Shown one piece after another: positions 39,377 to 48,206 of a stretch of DNA of 64,000 bases (the stretch's first letter is position 1; the number at the start of each line of letters is the position of its first letter). Below the pieces are notes generated by a model that ran no database searches, was not told the origin of the DNA, and saw only the letters and a program-made list of their open reading frames with translations. This DNA comes from Clostridia bacterium. GTDB taxonomy: Bacteria; Bacillota; Clostridia; Christensenellales; SZUA-584. A program made the position numbers and the translations under genes. The stretch spans positions 62,001 through 126,000 of the forward strand of contig JABGQS010000002.1 in assembly GCA_018648645.1 (NCBI GenBank), given 5' to 3'.

Positions 39377-39999
39377 TTGTTGTCAGATAGTTTTTCTTCT
39401 TTTCTTTGATTCCTGAATTTACGGAACAAGTTGAAGTATGCGTACTGAAAAAGTGCTACTATCATAATGAACAGCGCAAAACTTAGGAATATTGAGGGCC
39501 AGTTGAGGAAGGGTGGCGGAGGCCAAAATGCGTCGATCTGTTTATAGAAGAACGCGAAGCCCATCGCCGTGTTGAGAATAACAGTAGCGATTTTACCAAA
39601 TGCGTTTGATGGTGTGACGATTTTACGATAGTACAGGAAAACGCCGCCGCCAATCATCAACGCCTCTTTGATTAGAAGTATGATGAGTATGAACGCAGGC
39701 ACAACGCCGATTGAAACAAACGCGACAATCACAAACACCGCCATAAGCTTGTCGGCAAGCGGGTCGAGCAGTATGCCCTCTTCGGTTATCATGTTGAATT
39801 TTCGCGCAATAATACCATCGAGCAGGTCGGTCGCACACGCAACAACGTATGTTGCGAACGCAGCCATCGTTAGCCCGTAAAATATGAGTATTACTGTAAC
39901 GGGCACAAGTGCAGACCTGAATAATGTTAGCACGTTGGGAACGTTTAAAGAGATTCTGTTCAAATGTATACTCCAGTTGTTATTAGTTGCTTCAAGCAC
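39373..39999 (-). CDS. CDP-alcohol phosphatidyltransferase (PgsA-like)
   Basis: NVPNVLTLFRSALVPV; DLLDGIIARKFNMITEEGILLDPLADKLM (CDP-OH-P transferase motif). Confidence 0.92.
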   Translation of the reverse strand: MLEATNNNWSIHLNRISLNVPNVLTLFRSALVPVTVILIFYGLTMAAFATYVVACATDLLDGIIARKFNMITEEGILLDPLADKLMAVFVIVAFVSIGVVPAFILIILLIKEALMIGGGVFLYYRKIVTPSNAFGKIATVILNTAMGFAFFYKQIDAFWPPPPFLNWPSIFLSFALFIMIVALFQYAYFNLFRKFRNQRKEEKLSDNN

Positions 40000-40160
40000 G
40001 TTTATACGCCTTTAATGTATTATACCAAAAAAACTCACGTTTTGCACATATTTATTAGCAAAAAGTTTAAGATTTTTGTGCGTTAGCAAAAAATTATTTA
40101 GTAAAGTGTTTTTATGCACCGGTCTGTTTTTAATGCCTATAAACAATTTCATATATAAAA

Positions 40161-40194
40161 GCACACCGAAAGCGATTGTTGCCTTCGGTGTGCT
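40161..40194. terminator. Rho-independent terminator
   Basis: AGCACACCGAA...TTCGGTGTGCT long stem downstream of the dehydrogenase. Confidence 0.75.
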
Positions 40195-40226
40195 TGAATG
40201 CCGTTATGTGTGTCTGCCAGCTCTGT

Positions 40227-41489
40227 TTAGCTGATTGGTTTAGCTGTTGCCAGCAGATATTTTTCTGCTTCGGCTGACCAAAATCCGCCGTTTGCTTTTG
40301 TGATTTTCGCAAGCTCAGAATACATCGCGTCATCCTTGCCGAGTGCTTCAAAGTCGTCGATTGCGACGAGAGGCATGGAGATGTGCGTGTAGATTAACTT
40401 CTTGCCGCCCGGAATGTTCGGGAGGTTCAGCGTTGCTTCGATTGCGCTGTCAAGACCGCCGATGTGCGTGATCATCGATGTTGGCTTGATGATGCCGTTC
40501 GCCATCATGTCGAGAGACTCGCGCATGTCGTTGTTGTTACCGCCGGATGTGCCTACGATGTGCGTGAAGCTGTAGTGCACGTTGTAGAAGTTAAGGCTTG
40601 CGCTAAAGTTTTGGTCAGACGGGCCTGCGAAGAAGTTGAGGCAGCCGTCTTTGCCGAGCAGCGAGTCGCCTTGCTCTATTACAGGCTTTACAGGTGCCAT
40701 GACGAGCACGTCGTTGTAGCCTTCGCCATCTGTCAGTGCCATGATCTCGTCTAGCTTGCTTGGGTCTGATGTGTTGTAATAGTGCAGCTCTACGCCGTTT
40801 TTGGCAGCGTCTTCTACCGTGTATATCTTTGCGGCACGAGCAAGGCGCTCTTCGTCGATGTCTGTGACAACAAGAAGCCTTGGGCGTCGCTCGCAGTTGA
40901 GCGCATAGTCTATGGAACCCAGCCCCATTGGACCGACGCCTGCGAGTATCGCCATTGTGCCGCCCTCAACGATTCCCATGTCATGCACATATTCGCCCTG
41001 GCGCGTGTGATAGAACGCGTGGAACGTGCCTACGATACAGCTCATTGGCTCTGCAAGCGAACCGTAGAAGAATACATCGGAGTCGTACTTTAGCAGGCAG
41101 TCCATTTCCATCGCTTCGTTCGGGATGACAATATACGTAGCGTCTCCGCCGGCAAGCGGATATGAGTATCCGGGTGCGTTTTGGCTGCCTTTGTAGTTGA
41201 ACGCAGGTTGAATTGAAAAGTTTTCGCCCGCTGCGAACTTGTCTTTCCACTTGCTGCCCACATCGACAATTGTTCCGCAGAATTCGTGACCGAGAATTGT
41301 CGGGTTTGTTGCAGCGTCGTCAGGCACGCGCTTGTGATCGCTGCCCTGCACCGCCGCTTTGTAGCTTGACATACACAGGCTGTCAGAAACTACTTTTGCC
41401 AAAATCTCATCGTCCTTGATTGCAGGAAGTTCGAACTCTTCCAGCCTCAAATCTTTCTTTCCGTAAATCCTTACTGCTTTTGTTTTCAT
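40227..41489 (-). CDS. Zinc-dependent alcohol dehydrogenase (sorbitol dehydrogenase / L-sorbose-1-P reductase-like)
   Basis: MDR features: LGHEFCGTIVDVGS; GGTMAILAGVGPMGLGSIDYAL; EPMSCIVG. Confidence 0.85.
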   Translation of the reverse strand: MKTKAVRIYGKKDLRLEEFELPAIKDDEILAKVVSDSLCMSSYKAAVQGSDHKRVPDDAATNPTILGHEFCGTIVDVGSKWKDKFAAGENFSIQPAFNYKGSQNAPGYSYPLAGGDATYIVIPNEAMEMDCLLKYDSDVFFYGSLAEPMSCIVGTFHAFYHTRQGEYVHDMGIVEGGTMAILAGVGPMGLGSIDYALNCERRPRLLVVTDIDEERLARAAKIYTVEDAAKNGVELHYYNTSDPSKLDEIMALTDGEGYNDVLVMAPVKPVIEQGDSLLGKDGCLNFFAGPSDQNFSASLNFYNVHYSFTHIVGTSGGNNNDMRESLDMMANGIIKPTSMITHIGGLDSAIEATLNLPNIPGGKKLIYTHISMPLVAIDDFEALGKDDAMYSELAKITKANGGFWSAEAEKYLLATAKPIS

Positions 41490-41593
41490 GTTATTAACCT
41501 TTCCTTTCTTGCACTAGGCACAAACCTTTTATTTAACTTCATGCGATACACGAAGTTTCCTCAAATGTATTAAGCTTTAAGCTTCCTCCATTT

Positions 41594-42340
41594 TTATACG
41601 ATAGTTAAAATCGTTTGTTCTTTTATTATATTAGCCACATCAGCGCCAATTCGGCTGTCTGTGATAAGCTCGTCAATTTCACTCCATTTTGCAAACTCGA
41701 CTACAGCTTGCTTGTTGGATTTGCTGGCGTCCCCTAGAACGATTACTTTGTTGCCCGATTCTATCATTGCGGACTTTATCGCCGCTTCGGAAAAGCCTTC
41801 GACACATGGGCCGGTTCGACCTTCAAAACCGCTGGTTCCGAGAATCGCGAGGTCTACCTTGATTTCACGCAGGTTGCGCAGCGCCCAGTTGCCGACAATT
41901 GCGTTGCTGTTGGAGCGGATTTTTCCGCCGAGGATGTATGTTGTGATTCCGTATTCGTCGAGCACCTGCGCCGCTTTTACGCCGTTGGTGAATACTGTGA
42001 TGTCGCGCCGGATCGCAAGCGCTTTTGCTAGCGCGTATACCGTTGAGCCCGCGTCGAGTATCAGCGACATGCCGCTTTCGATGCGAGAAAGTGCTTCGTT
42101 GGCGATGCGCGTTTTTTCCTCAAGATGAGTGACCGATTTTAGCTTGAAGCTGGGTTCAAACGCGCCGCTGAGTGCAACAGCACCGCCGTATTCCTTTTTT
42201 GCTATACCGTTTTCTTCGAGATAGATGAGGTCTTTGCGGATGGTTTCTGACGACACGTCAAAGAAGCTCGACAAGTCGGAAACTTTGATGCTTCCGTCTG
42301 CGATAAGCCGCTTTTTTATGTAGTTACGTCGCTCTTGCAT
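41594..42340 (-). CDS. DeoR/GlpR family transcriptional regulator
   Basis: MQERRNYIKKRLIADGSIKVSDLSSFFDVSSETIRKDLIYLEENGIAKKEYGGAV; sugar-sensing domain. Confidence 0.92.
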   Translation of the reverse strand: MQERRNYIKKRLIADGSIKVSDLSSFFDVSSETIRKDLIYLEENGIAKKEYGGAVALSGAFEPSFKLKSVTHLEEKTRIANEALSRIESGMSLILDAGSTVYALAKALAIRRDITVFTNGVKAAQVLDEYGITTYILGGKIRSNSNAIVGNWALRNLREIKVDLAILGTSGFEGRTGPCVEGFSEAAIKSAMIESGNKVIVLGDASKSNKQAVVEFAKWSEIDELITDSRIGADVANIIKEQTILTIV

Positions 42341-42388
42341 CAAATGATTGCTCAAAATGTGCTCCCAATCGTTATTTGTTGTCAGAAA

Positions 42389-42408
42389 CCAACCAAATCC
42401 AACCAAAT
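42389..42408. repeat. Perfect 10-bp tandem repeat CCAACCAAAT x2 upstream of DeoR regulator
   Basis: 42389-42398 and 42399-42408 identical. Confidence 0.8.
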
Positions 42409-42555
42409 GCAATTATATAATTGTTTTTAGTTTGAGTCAAGCAAAATAAGCGTAAATAACAATAAAGTACTATGCAAAATCGAATTTTGTTATATAATAA
42501 TAGCGGATAAAAAAATAAGGCGCTTTTATAAGCGTTGAGATAAGAGGACACAGAC

Positions 42556-44229
42556 ATGCAGTATAAAACAGATTTGGAAATTGCCCAGGCGGCAAAAGCA
42601 ACGAACATCGGCGAAATTGCGCAATCCCTTGGCATTAGTGAGAACGAGCTTGCTCCGCACGGATATGACAAAGCGAAGGTTTCGCTGTCAATATTGGAGC
42701 GGCTTAGCAGCAAGCGAAACGGTAAGCTGATACTTGTGTCTGCGCTGAACCCGACACCTGCGGGCGAAGGGAAAACGACGGTGTCTATCGGGCTGGCCGA
42801 CGCGTTGAAGAAGTGCGACCAAAACGTTTGCCTGACTTTGCGTGAGCCGTCACTTGGGCCTGTGTTTGGCATCAAGGGCGGGGCAGCCGGCGGTGGGTAT
42901 GCGCAGGTGATTCCAATGGAGGATATCAATCTGCATTTTACCGGGGACATGCACGCGATTACGTCTGCCAACAATCTGTTGTGCGCGATGCTGGACAACC
43001 ATATACAGCACGGAAATGCGCTGGGGATTGATCCGCGGCAGATTTTGTTTAAGCGGTGCATGGACATGAACGACAGGCAGCTGCGAAACATTACCTGCGG
43101 GCTGGGCGGACGGCTTAGCGGCACACCGCGCGAGGACGGGTTTGATATCACCGCTGCGTCCGAAGTAATGGCGATATTGTGTCTGGCGACCGATTTGCAC
43201 GACCTAAAGGAACGATTGTCCCGAATCATTGTCGGGTATACATACGAGAACACGCCTGTTACTGCAAAGGATTTGAAAGCGCAGGGTGCGATGGCCGCGC
43301 TGTTAAAAGACGCTATTAAGCCAAACCTTGTGCAGACGCTGGAGCAAACACCATGCCTGATGCACGGCGGTCCGTTTGCCAACATTGCGCACGGCTGCAA
43401 CAGCTATATCGCGACCAACTTGGCGCTGCACTTGTCCGACTATGTGGTAACGGAAGCAGGCTTTGGCGCGGATCTTGGCGCGCAGAAGTTCCTCGATATC
43501 AAGTGCAGGCAGACCGGGCTTTGGCCGGATGCGGTCGTGCTTGTCGTGACCGTGCGTGCTCTCAAGTTCCACGGCGGCAAAGCCAAAAATGATTTGGTCG
43601 CGCCGGATATTGAAGCGGTGGAGCGCGGTATCCAAAACGTATATAAGCATATTGATAACTTGAAGGACTTTTATGGGTTGCCGACAGTGGTCGCCATCAA
43701 CAAGTTTCATACTGACACCGATGAGGAAATTGCGCTCGTCAAAACGCTGTGCGAGACAAAGGGCGTGAAGGCCGCGCTTACGGAAGTTTGGGAAAAAGGC
43801 GGCGAAGGCGGAGTCGAGCTGGCAAAAGAAGTGATACGGATTGCGCAGCCAAGCAAGCCGGTGCATCCGTATGAGTTAGAAGACGAAATTGAAGTTAAAA
43901 TAGAGAAACAGGCGATTGCCATTTATGGTGCGTGCGAGGTTGGACTGGATACCAAGGCTCTCAAAAGCATTAAAGCATTGAAAAAGCACGGGTATGGCAA
44001 GCTGCCAATTTGTATCGCGAAGACGCAATATTCGTTGTCGCATGACGCTACGCTGATCGGCGCGCCAAAAGACTTTTGTCTTACGGTGAGGGACGTGAAG
44101 CTGTCTGCCGGTGCCGGGTTTATCGTTGTTCTTGCCGGTAGTATCATGACCATGCCGGGGCTGCCTACTGTGCCTTCGGCAGAGGCGATTACTATTGACG
44201 ATAAGGGGCAGATTGACGGGTTGTTTTAG
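42556..44229 (+). CDS. fhs: Formate--tetrahydrofolate ligase
   Basis: [66 protein letters not shown]. Confidence 0.97.
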   Translation: MQYKTDLEIAQAAKATNIGEIAQSLGISENELAPHGYDKAKVSLSILERLSSKRNGKLILVSALNPTPAGEGKTTVSIGLADALKKCDQNVCLTLREPSLGPVFGIKGGAAGGGYAQVIPMEDINLHFTGDMHAITSANNLLCAMLDNHIQHGNALGIDPRQILFKRCMDMNDRQLRNITCGLGGRLSGTPREDGFDITAASEVMAILCLATDLHDLKERLSRIIVGYTYENTPVTAKDLKAQGAMAALLKDAIKPNLVQTLEQTPCLMHGGPFANIAHGCNSYIATNLALHLSDYVVTEAGFGADLGAQKFLDIKCRQTGLWPDAVVLVVTVRALKFHGGKAKNDLVAPDIEAVERGIQNVYKHIDNLKDFYGLPTVVAINKFHTDTDEEIALVKTLCETKGVKAALTEVWEKGGEGGVELAKEVIRIAQPSKPVHPYELEDEIEVKIEKQAIAIYGACEVGLDTKALKSIKALKKHGYGKLPICIAKTQYSLSHDATLIGAPKDFCLTVRDVKLSAGAGFIVVLAGSIMTMPGLPTVPSAEAITIDDKGQIDGLF

Positions 44230-44238
44230 GAGGCGTCG

Positions 44239-44318
44239 TTTAGGGCGTTGCCCTAAAAACCCACAAGCTTTTTGGAAAAAGCTTGACCAAAAATTTGTTA
44301 GGCTTACTGCGTAAGCCT
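44239..44318. repeat. Multi-hairpin dispersed repeat, copy A
   Basis: TTTAGGGCgttGCCCTAAAaACCCACAAGCTTTTTggAAAAAGCTTGACCAAAAATTTGTTAGGCTTACtgcGTAAGCC. Confidence 0.85.
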
Positions 44319-44335
44319 TTGGAAAATTATATAAG

Positions 44336-44374
44336 AAAAGAGAGTAGTCGATATCTGTTGACTCTCTCTTTTTT
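44336..44374 (+). terminator. Rho-independent terminator downstream of fhs
   Basis: AAGAGAGTAGTC...GTTGACTCTCTCTTTTTTG. Confidence 0.75.
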
Positions 44375-44392
44375 GTGTGCTGAGGGTAGCTG

Positions 44393-44470
44393 TTTAGGGC
44401 TTGCCCTAAAACCCACAAGCTTTTTGAAAAAAGCTTGAGCAAAAACTTGCCCGGTTTACTGCGTAAGCCT
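44393..44470. repeat. Multi-hairpin dispersed repeat, copy B
   Basis: TTTAGGGCttGCCCTAAAACCCACAAGCTTTTTgaAAAAAGCTTGAGCAAAAACTTGCCCGGTTTACTGCGTAAGCC. Confidence 0.85.
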
Positions 44471-44650
44471 TGGGGAAGTAATGCACATGTGTGTATGCCT
44501 CCATTTTCGGTTGGTAATGATTTCGGTGCTTTATATCGGTATACACTTATGCAAGTTTTCTATTTCTGCGGTGACATGTTCTCGACGCGCTTATCAATTT
44601 ATACATATGTGTACATTGATAAGGATCTCCCTCATGCTGTTTTTATTGAA

Positions 44651-45463
44651 CTAGCCGTCAAGCTGCAGCTCGCCGTCCTGCTTTTTGAATAGCTTGTACA
44701 TCAGGATGACGTACAGCACGCTGGCGAGAGCTATGATGAGCAAAAACGCTTCGGACAGGTAGATATTGACGTACTGCGCAAGGCTGACCGCTATAAAATT
44801 GACGGCGCTGTGTATGAGTATCGCCAGAAACGTGAAGCCTATTTTTCTCTTGCGAACGCCGTGCAGCACCATGACCGACAGCGCGATGTGCAGGCATATG
44901 GCGAAGATGCGCTCAATGCCGCCAAGCAGGAAGTGGAAGGACGGTGTGTTTACCATCAAGTCGATCGTGGGTTGGATTAGCTCAGCCTCCATGCCCGGCA
45001 GAGATGCGAGTAAGCCATTGTTAATCATAATGCCCACAACGATATTGGAAAAGAACGAAAGACCGATGAGCAACACCGCCTCGATGCCGCCATGACCGAT
45101 GCCGTAAGCGATGCCGTGGCGAAACTCGTGCTTTCTTTTCAGCATAACTTTGAACGCAAAGAGTCTGCCGAACTCTTCGACCAGACCTGCCGTTAGTGAG
45201 GTAAGACCAATGTAGAGCAGCATGTTGTTTGCTATAAACGTTTGGCCAACCTCGGTCAAACCAAACAATTGCAGTAAAATTATTCGAAATCCGATTTGCA
45301 CGACGAAGAACACAATCATGCCACATAGCACGGCCCAAAACCCGGGTTTGAATTTCTTCATCACCCAAACGGCGAGCAAAATCGGAACGCCTATCGAGAT
45401 GATTAATGCTATTGCCATGAATACAAACGATAATGCCGGTACCATATAAGTCCTCCTATACAA
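44651..45463 (-). CDS. YhfC-like intramembrane protease family membrane protein
   Basis: Multi-TM; GLVEEFGRLFAFKVMLKRKHEFRHGIAYGIGHGGIEAVLLIG (E..GR / GxGHGGIE). Confidence 0.75.
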   Translation of the reverse strand: MYRRTYMVPALSFVFMAIALIISIGVPILLAVWVMKKFKPGFWAVLCGMIVFFVVQIGFRIILLQLFGLTEVGQTFIANNMLLYIGLTSLTAGLVEEFGRLFAFKVMLKRKHEFRHGIAYGIGHGGIEAVLLIGLSFFSNIVVGIMINNGLLASLPGMEAELIQPTIDLMVNTPSFHFLLGGIERIFAICLHIALSVMVLHGVRKRKIGFTFLAILIHSAVNFIAVSLAQYVNIYLSEAFLLIIALASVLYVILMYKLFKKQDGELQLDG

Positions 45464-45488
45464 TATGCTTGTCTGATATGCTGTCTGC

Positions 45489-45884
45489 CTACATAAAGTC
45501 GCTGCTTCTTGACAGCTCTTCGTAGGCGTCGTTGCAAACGCTGATCCACTCGCCCGCTTTTACGCCTCTGCAGGCAGCTTCGGTAGCATATACGAGAAGC
45601 TGCTTTCTTAGATCGTCCAAATAGACGCTGTCGGCGGCAAACTTGCTTTGCGGATTGACAACCGCGCCTTTATTGCGGTGAACCGACAAAAAGCCCTTGT
45701 CCTTTAGCAGGGTGTATGCTTTGGCAACCGTGTGCATGTTGACTTCCAGCTCGTCTGCCAGAGTTCGCACCGACGGCAGTTGTGTGCCGGGGGTAAGCTC
45801 CTGCTTTGCAATGCCGCGAATGATGTTTTCCATTAGCTGTTGATAGATTGGAGTGTCGCTGGTCATGTCGATTTTAGTAAACAT
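45489..45884 (-). CDS. GntR family (YtrA-type) transcriptional regulator
   Basis: MTSDTPIYQQLMENIIRGIAKQELTPGTQLPSVRTLADELEVNMHTVAKAYTLLKDKGFL. Confidence 0.92.
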   Translation of the reverse strand: MFTKIDMTSDTPIYQQLMENIIRGIAKQELTPGTQLPSVRTLADELEVNMHTVAKAYTLLKDKGFLSVHRNKGAVVNPQSKFAADSVYLDDLRKQLLVYATEAACRGVKAGEWISVCNDAYEELSRSSDFM

Positions 45885-45961
45885 ATCTGCATTTCTCCTT
45901 TATTATATATGTTATATATGTTATATTACATGCCAGGATTTGTCAAGGAAAAATAATGCAA

Positions 45962-45987
45962 AAAAGACGGCTTTTTGTGCCGTCCTT
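45962..45987 (-). terminator. Rho-independent terminator downstream of gltX
   Basis: Minus strand GACGGCacaaaaaGCCGTCTTTTT. Confidence 0.8.
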
Positions 45988-46122
45988 TTGATCTATTATA
46001 TTGATCACATATGAAGAAAATTTTCTCTAGTAAAATTTTCCTCTCGATCACTAATGAATTAGTGATCGATTCACTTTTAAAATACGCTCCTGTTAAGGGG
46101 TGTCGCGCTCTGCTGACAGCGA

Positions 46123-46180
46123 TTTAGGGCGTTGCCCTAAAAACCCACATGCTTTTTGAAAAAAGCTTGACCAAAAACTT
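46123..46180. repeat. Multi-hairpin dispersed repeat, copy C (third hairpin missing)
   Basis: TTTAGGGCgttGCCCTAAAaACCCACATGCTTTTTgaAAAAAGCTTGACCAAAAACTT. Confidence 0.85.
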
Positions 46181-46192
46181 TCATACCACCTG

Positions 46193-47638
46193 CTACTTGT
46201 TTTTCGCTATGCTGGCTTTCAGTCTATTCAGCGTTTCTTCTTTGCCAAGCAGACACGCTGCCTCGACTGCTCCGCCGGGCGTCACCTGTGTGCCTGTGAT
46301 TGCGACACGCAGCGGCCAAAGGAGCTGACCGTTTTTGATTTCCAGCTTTTCAACCAACCCCATCAACGCTTCTTTCAATGGCTCCATCGAGTAGTCCTCG
46401 TGCGCGGTTAGCAGGCTAAGCGCCTCTTTTAAAACCGGCAACGATGTTTGCGCGTCCGTTTTCATGCGCTTGTGAAAGTACATCTGCTGGCTGAACTCCG
46501 GCATTTTGGAGAGGAACGCGAGCTTAACCGGAATCTCTGTCAGTGTTTCGAGCCGCGGCTGCATAATCTGCGTGATTAGCTTGAGGTCGAACGCGTCGGC
46601 GCCGCACTCTTTAAAATATGGCATTGCGGTTGCAATGAAGTCCGCTTCACTTAGCGCGCGGATGTATTGTGCGTTCATCCACGTTAATTTGTCGGTGTCG
46701 AATATGGCGGGCGATTTGCTAAGTCCGCTTATGCTGAACGCCTTCGTCAAACCTTCCAGCGTGAAAATCTCTTGGTCTGTGCCGGGACTCCAACCGAGGA
46801 GCGCGATGTAGTTAAGCAGCGCTTCCTTGAGATAGCCCTTTTTTATGAAGTCATCGAACGACGCGTCGCCGTGACGCTTGCTCAGCTTGCGCTGTTTGTC
46901 CTTCATGACGACCGGCAAATGGATGTAGCGCGGGAGAGTCCAACCGAACGCTCGGTATAGGTGGTTGTATTTTGGCGTAGAGCTTAAGTATTCGACACCG
47001 CGAATGACGTGCGTTATGCCCATTAGATGATCGTCTACCACGTTGGCTAGGTTGTACGTTGGCATGCCATCGGTTTTGAGCAGCACGTTGTCATCTAGAT
47101 CGCTGTTGGGCACGGTGATGTCACCAAAAACCGCGTCGCTGTATGTTGTATCGCCGTCCTTCGGTATATTTTGGCGTACGACAAACGTTTCGCCTGCGGT
47201 AAGTTTATCTTGTATGTCTTGCTCAGATAAACCAAGACAGTGCATATCGTATGTGTAATTGCGCCCCGACTTCTCGGCTTTTCGTCGCTCGTCCGCCAAG
47301 CGCTCTTTGGTGCAAAAGCACCGATATGCCGCTCTTGAATCAATCAGTGTCTGCGCGTGGTCTGCGTAAATCTGCTTGCGCTCGCTTTGGATGTATGGAC
47401 CGAAGTCTCCCCCGACGTCCGGGCCTTCGTCGTAAGTTAAGCCCGTCGCGCGTAAAGTCGAGTAGATGACTTGCTTGGCGCCTTCCACCTCTCTGCCTTG
47501 GTCGGTGTCTTCTACGCGAAGTACAAAAACTCCGTCGTTTTGCTTTGCATACAGCCATGCGTACAGCGCGGTCCGCAGACCCCCGATGTGCAGAAACCCA
47601 GTCGGGCTGGGGGCAAATCTCGTTCTAACTTGTTTCAT
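46193..47638 (-). CDS. gltX: Glutamyl-tRNA synthetase
   Basis: RFAPSPTGFLHIGGLRTALYAWLYA; RKLSKRHGDASFDDFIKKG. Confidence 0.96.
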   Translation of the reverse strand: MKQVRTRFAPSPTGFLHIGGLRTALYAWLYAKQNDGVFVLRVEDTDQGREVEGAKQVIYSTLRATGLTYDEGPDVGGDFGPYIQSERKQIYADHAQTLIDSRAAYRCFCTKERLADERRKAEKSGRNYTYDMHCLGLSEQDIQDKLTAGETFVVRQNIPKDGDTTYSDAVFGDITVPNSDLDDNVLLKTDGMPTYNLANVVDDHLMGITHVIRGVEYLSSTPKYNHLYRAFGWTLPRYIHLPVVMKDKQRKLSKRHGDASFDDFIKKGYLKEALLNYIALLGWSPGTDQEIFTLEGLTKAFSISGLSKSPAIFDTDKLTWMNAQYIRALSEADFIATAMPYFKECGADAFDLKLITQIMQPRLETLTEIPVKLAFLSKMPEFSQQMYFHKRMKTDAQTSLPVLKEALSLLTAHEDYSMEPLKEALMGLVEKLEIKNGQLLWPLRVAITGTQVTPGGAVEAACLLGKEETLNRLKASIAKNK

Positions 47639-47921
47639 ATTTAACTTCCTTTTCCTTTGCTTTGTCTAGTTTTGTGTTGCGTATGTATAGCGCGATGTCG
47701 ATTAGTATCATGGTCATGTTTAGTATGTAGAGCACAATCACGATATCAAAACGCACGAGCGATTTGTGCAGTATCCCTGACGTATATGCTAAAAAGATTA
47801 GTATCAGAAACAGCAGGCTTTTTCCCTTTGCGCTGCGCGCTCTTATTGAGCGAACGATAGACACCGGCCACGAAATGCCGAAGCACACGAGCATGGCAGC
47901 TTCAAATATGCTAAACTCCAT
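47625..47921 (-). CDS. Small membrane protein, PQ-loop/semiSWEET-like (paralog 2)
   Basis: MEFSIFEAAMLVCFGISWPVSIVRSIRARSAKGKSLLFL; overlaps upstream paralog by 11 bp and gltX start by 14 bp. Confidence 0.75.
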   Translation of the reverse strand: MEFSIFEAAMLVCFGISWPVSIVRSIRARSAKGKSLLFLILIFLAYTSGILHKSLVRFDIVIVLYILNMTMILIDIALYIRNTKLDKAKEKEVKYETS

Positions 47922-48189
47922 GCGCGACCGCCTTCTCATACTTGTTTTTGATGTAGAAGAACACAATTGTGTCAATTGCAACGAGCACCAAGTTTAGGAT
48001 ATATACCGCCAGCACCCAATCGAGGTTATATATACACTTGTGTACAATACCAAATGTGTAACCCAGCAATATAACGCAAGAGAAAAACACGGTTTTGCCT
48101 TTGGTGCTTTTATTCCTGATCATACGCGCGATGGATATCGGCCACGCGAGGGCTATAAACAGGAAAAACAGCAGTTCAAATATGCTCAA
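47911..48189 (-). CDS. Small membrane protein, PQ-loop/semiSWEET-like (paralog 1)
   Basis: MSIFELLFFLFIALAWPISIARMIRNKSTKGKTVFFSCVILLGYTFGIVHK. Confidence 0.75.
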   Translation of the reverse strand: MSIFELLFFLFIALAWPISIARMIRNKSTKGKTVFFSCVILLGYTFGIVHKCIYNLDWVLAVYILNLVLVAIDTIVFFYIKNKYEKAVAHGV

Positions 48190-48206
48190 AGTTATTGTTA
48201 CCTCGT

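Noticed and set aside
40051-40100. TTAGCAAAAA direct repeats
   Set aside because: Short, low-complexity AT-rich intergenic sequence; not distinguishable from chance.
42425-42555. THF riboswitch upstream of fhs
   Set aside because: No recognisable THF aptamer core; only short AT-rich palindromes (CAAAATcgaATTTTG).
42372-43400. 342-aa minus-strand ORF
   Set aside because: Antisense to fhs; consequence of codon bias in the true coding strand.
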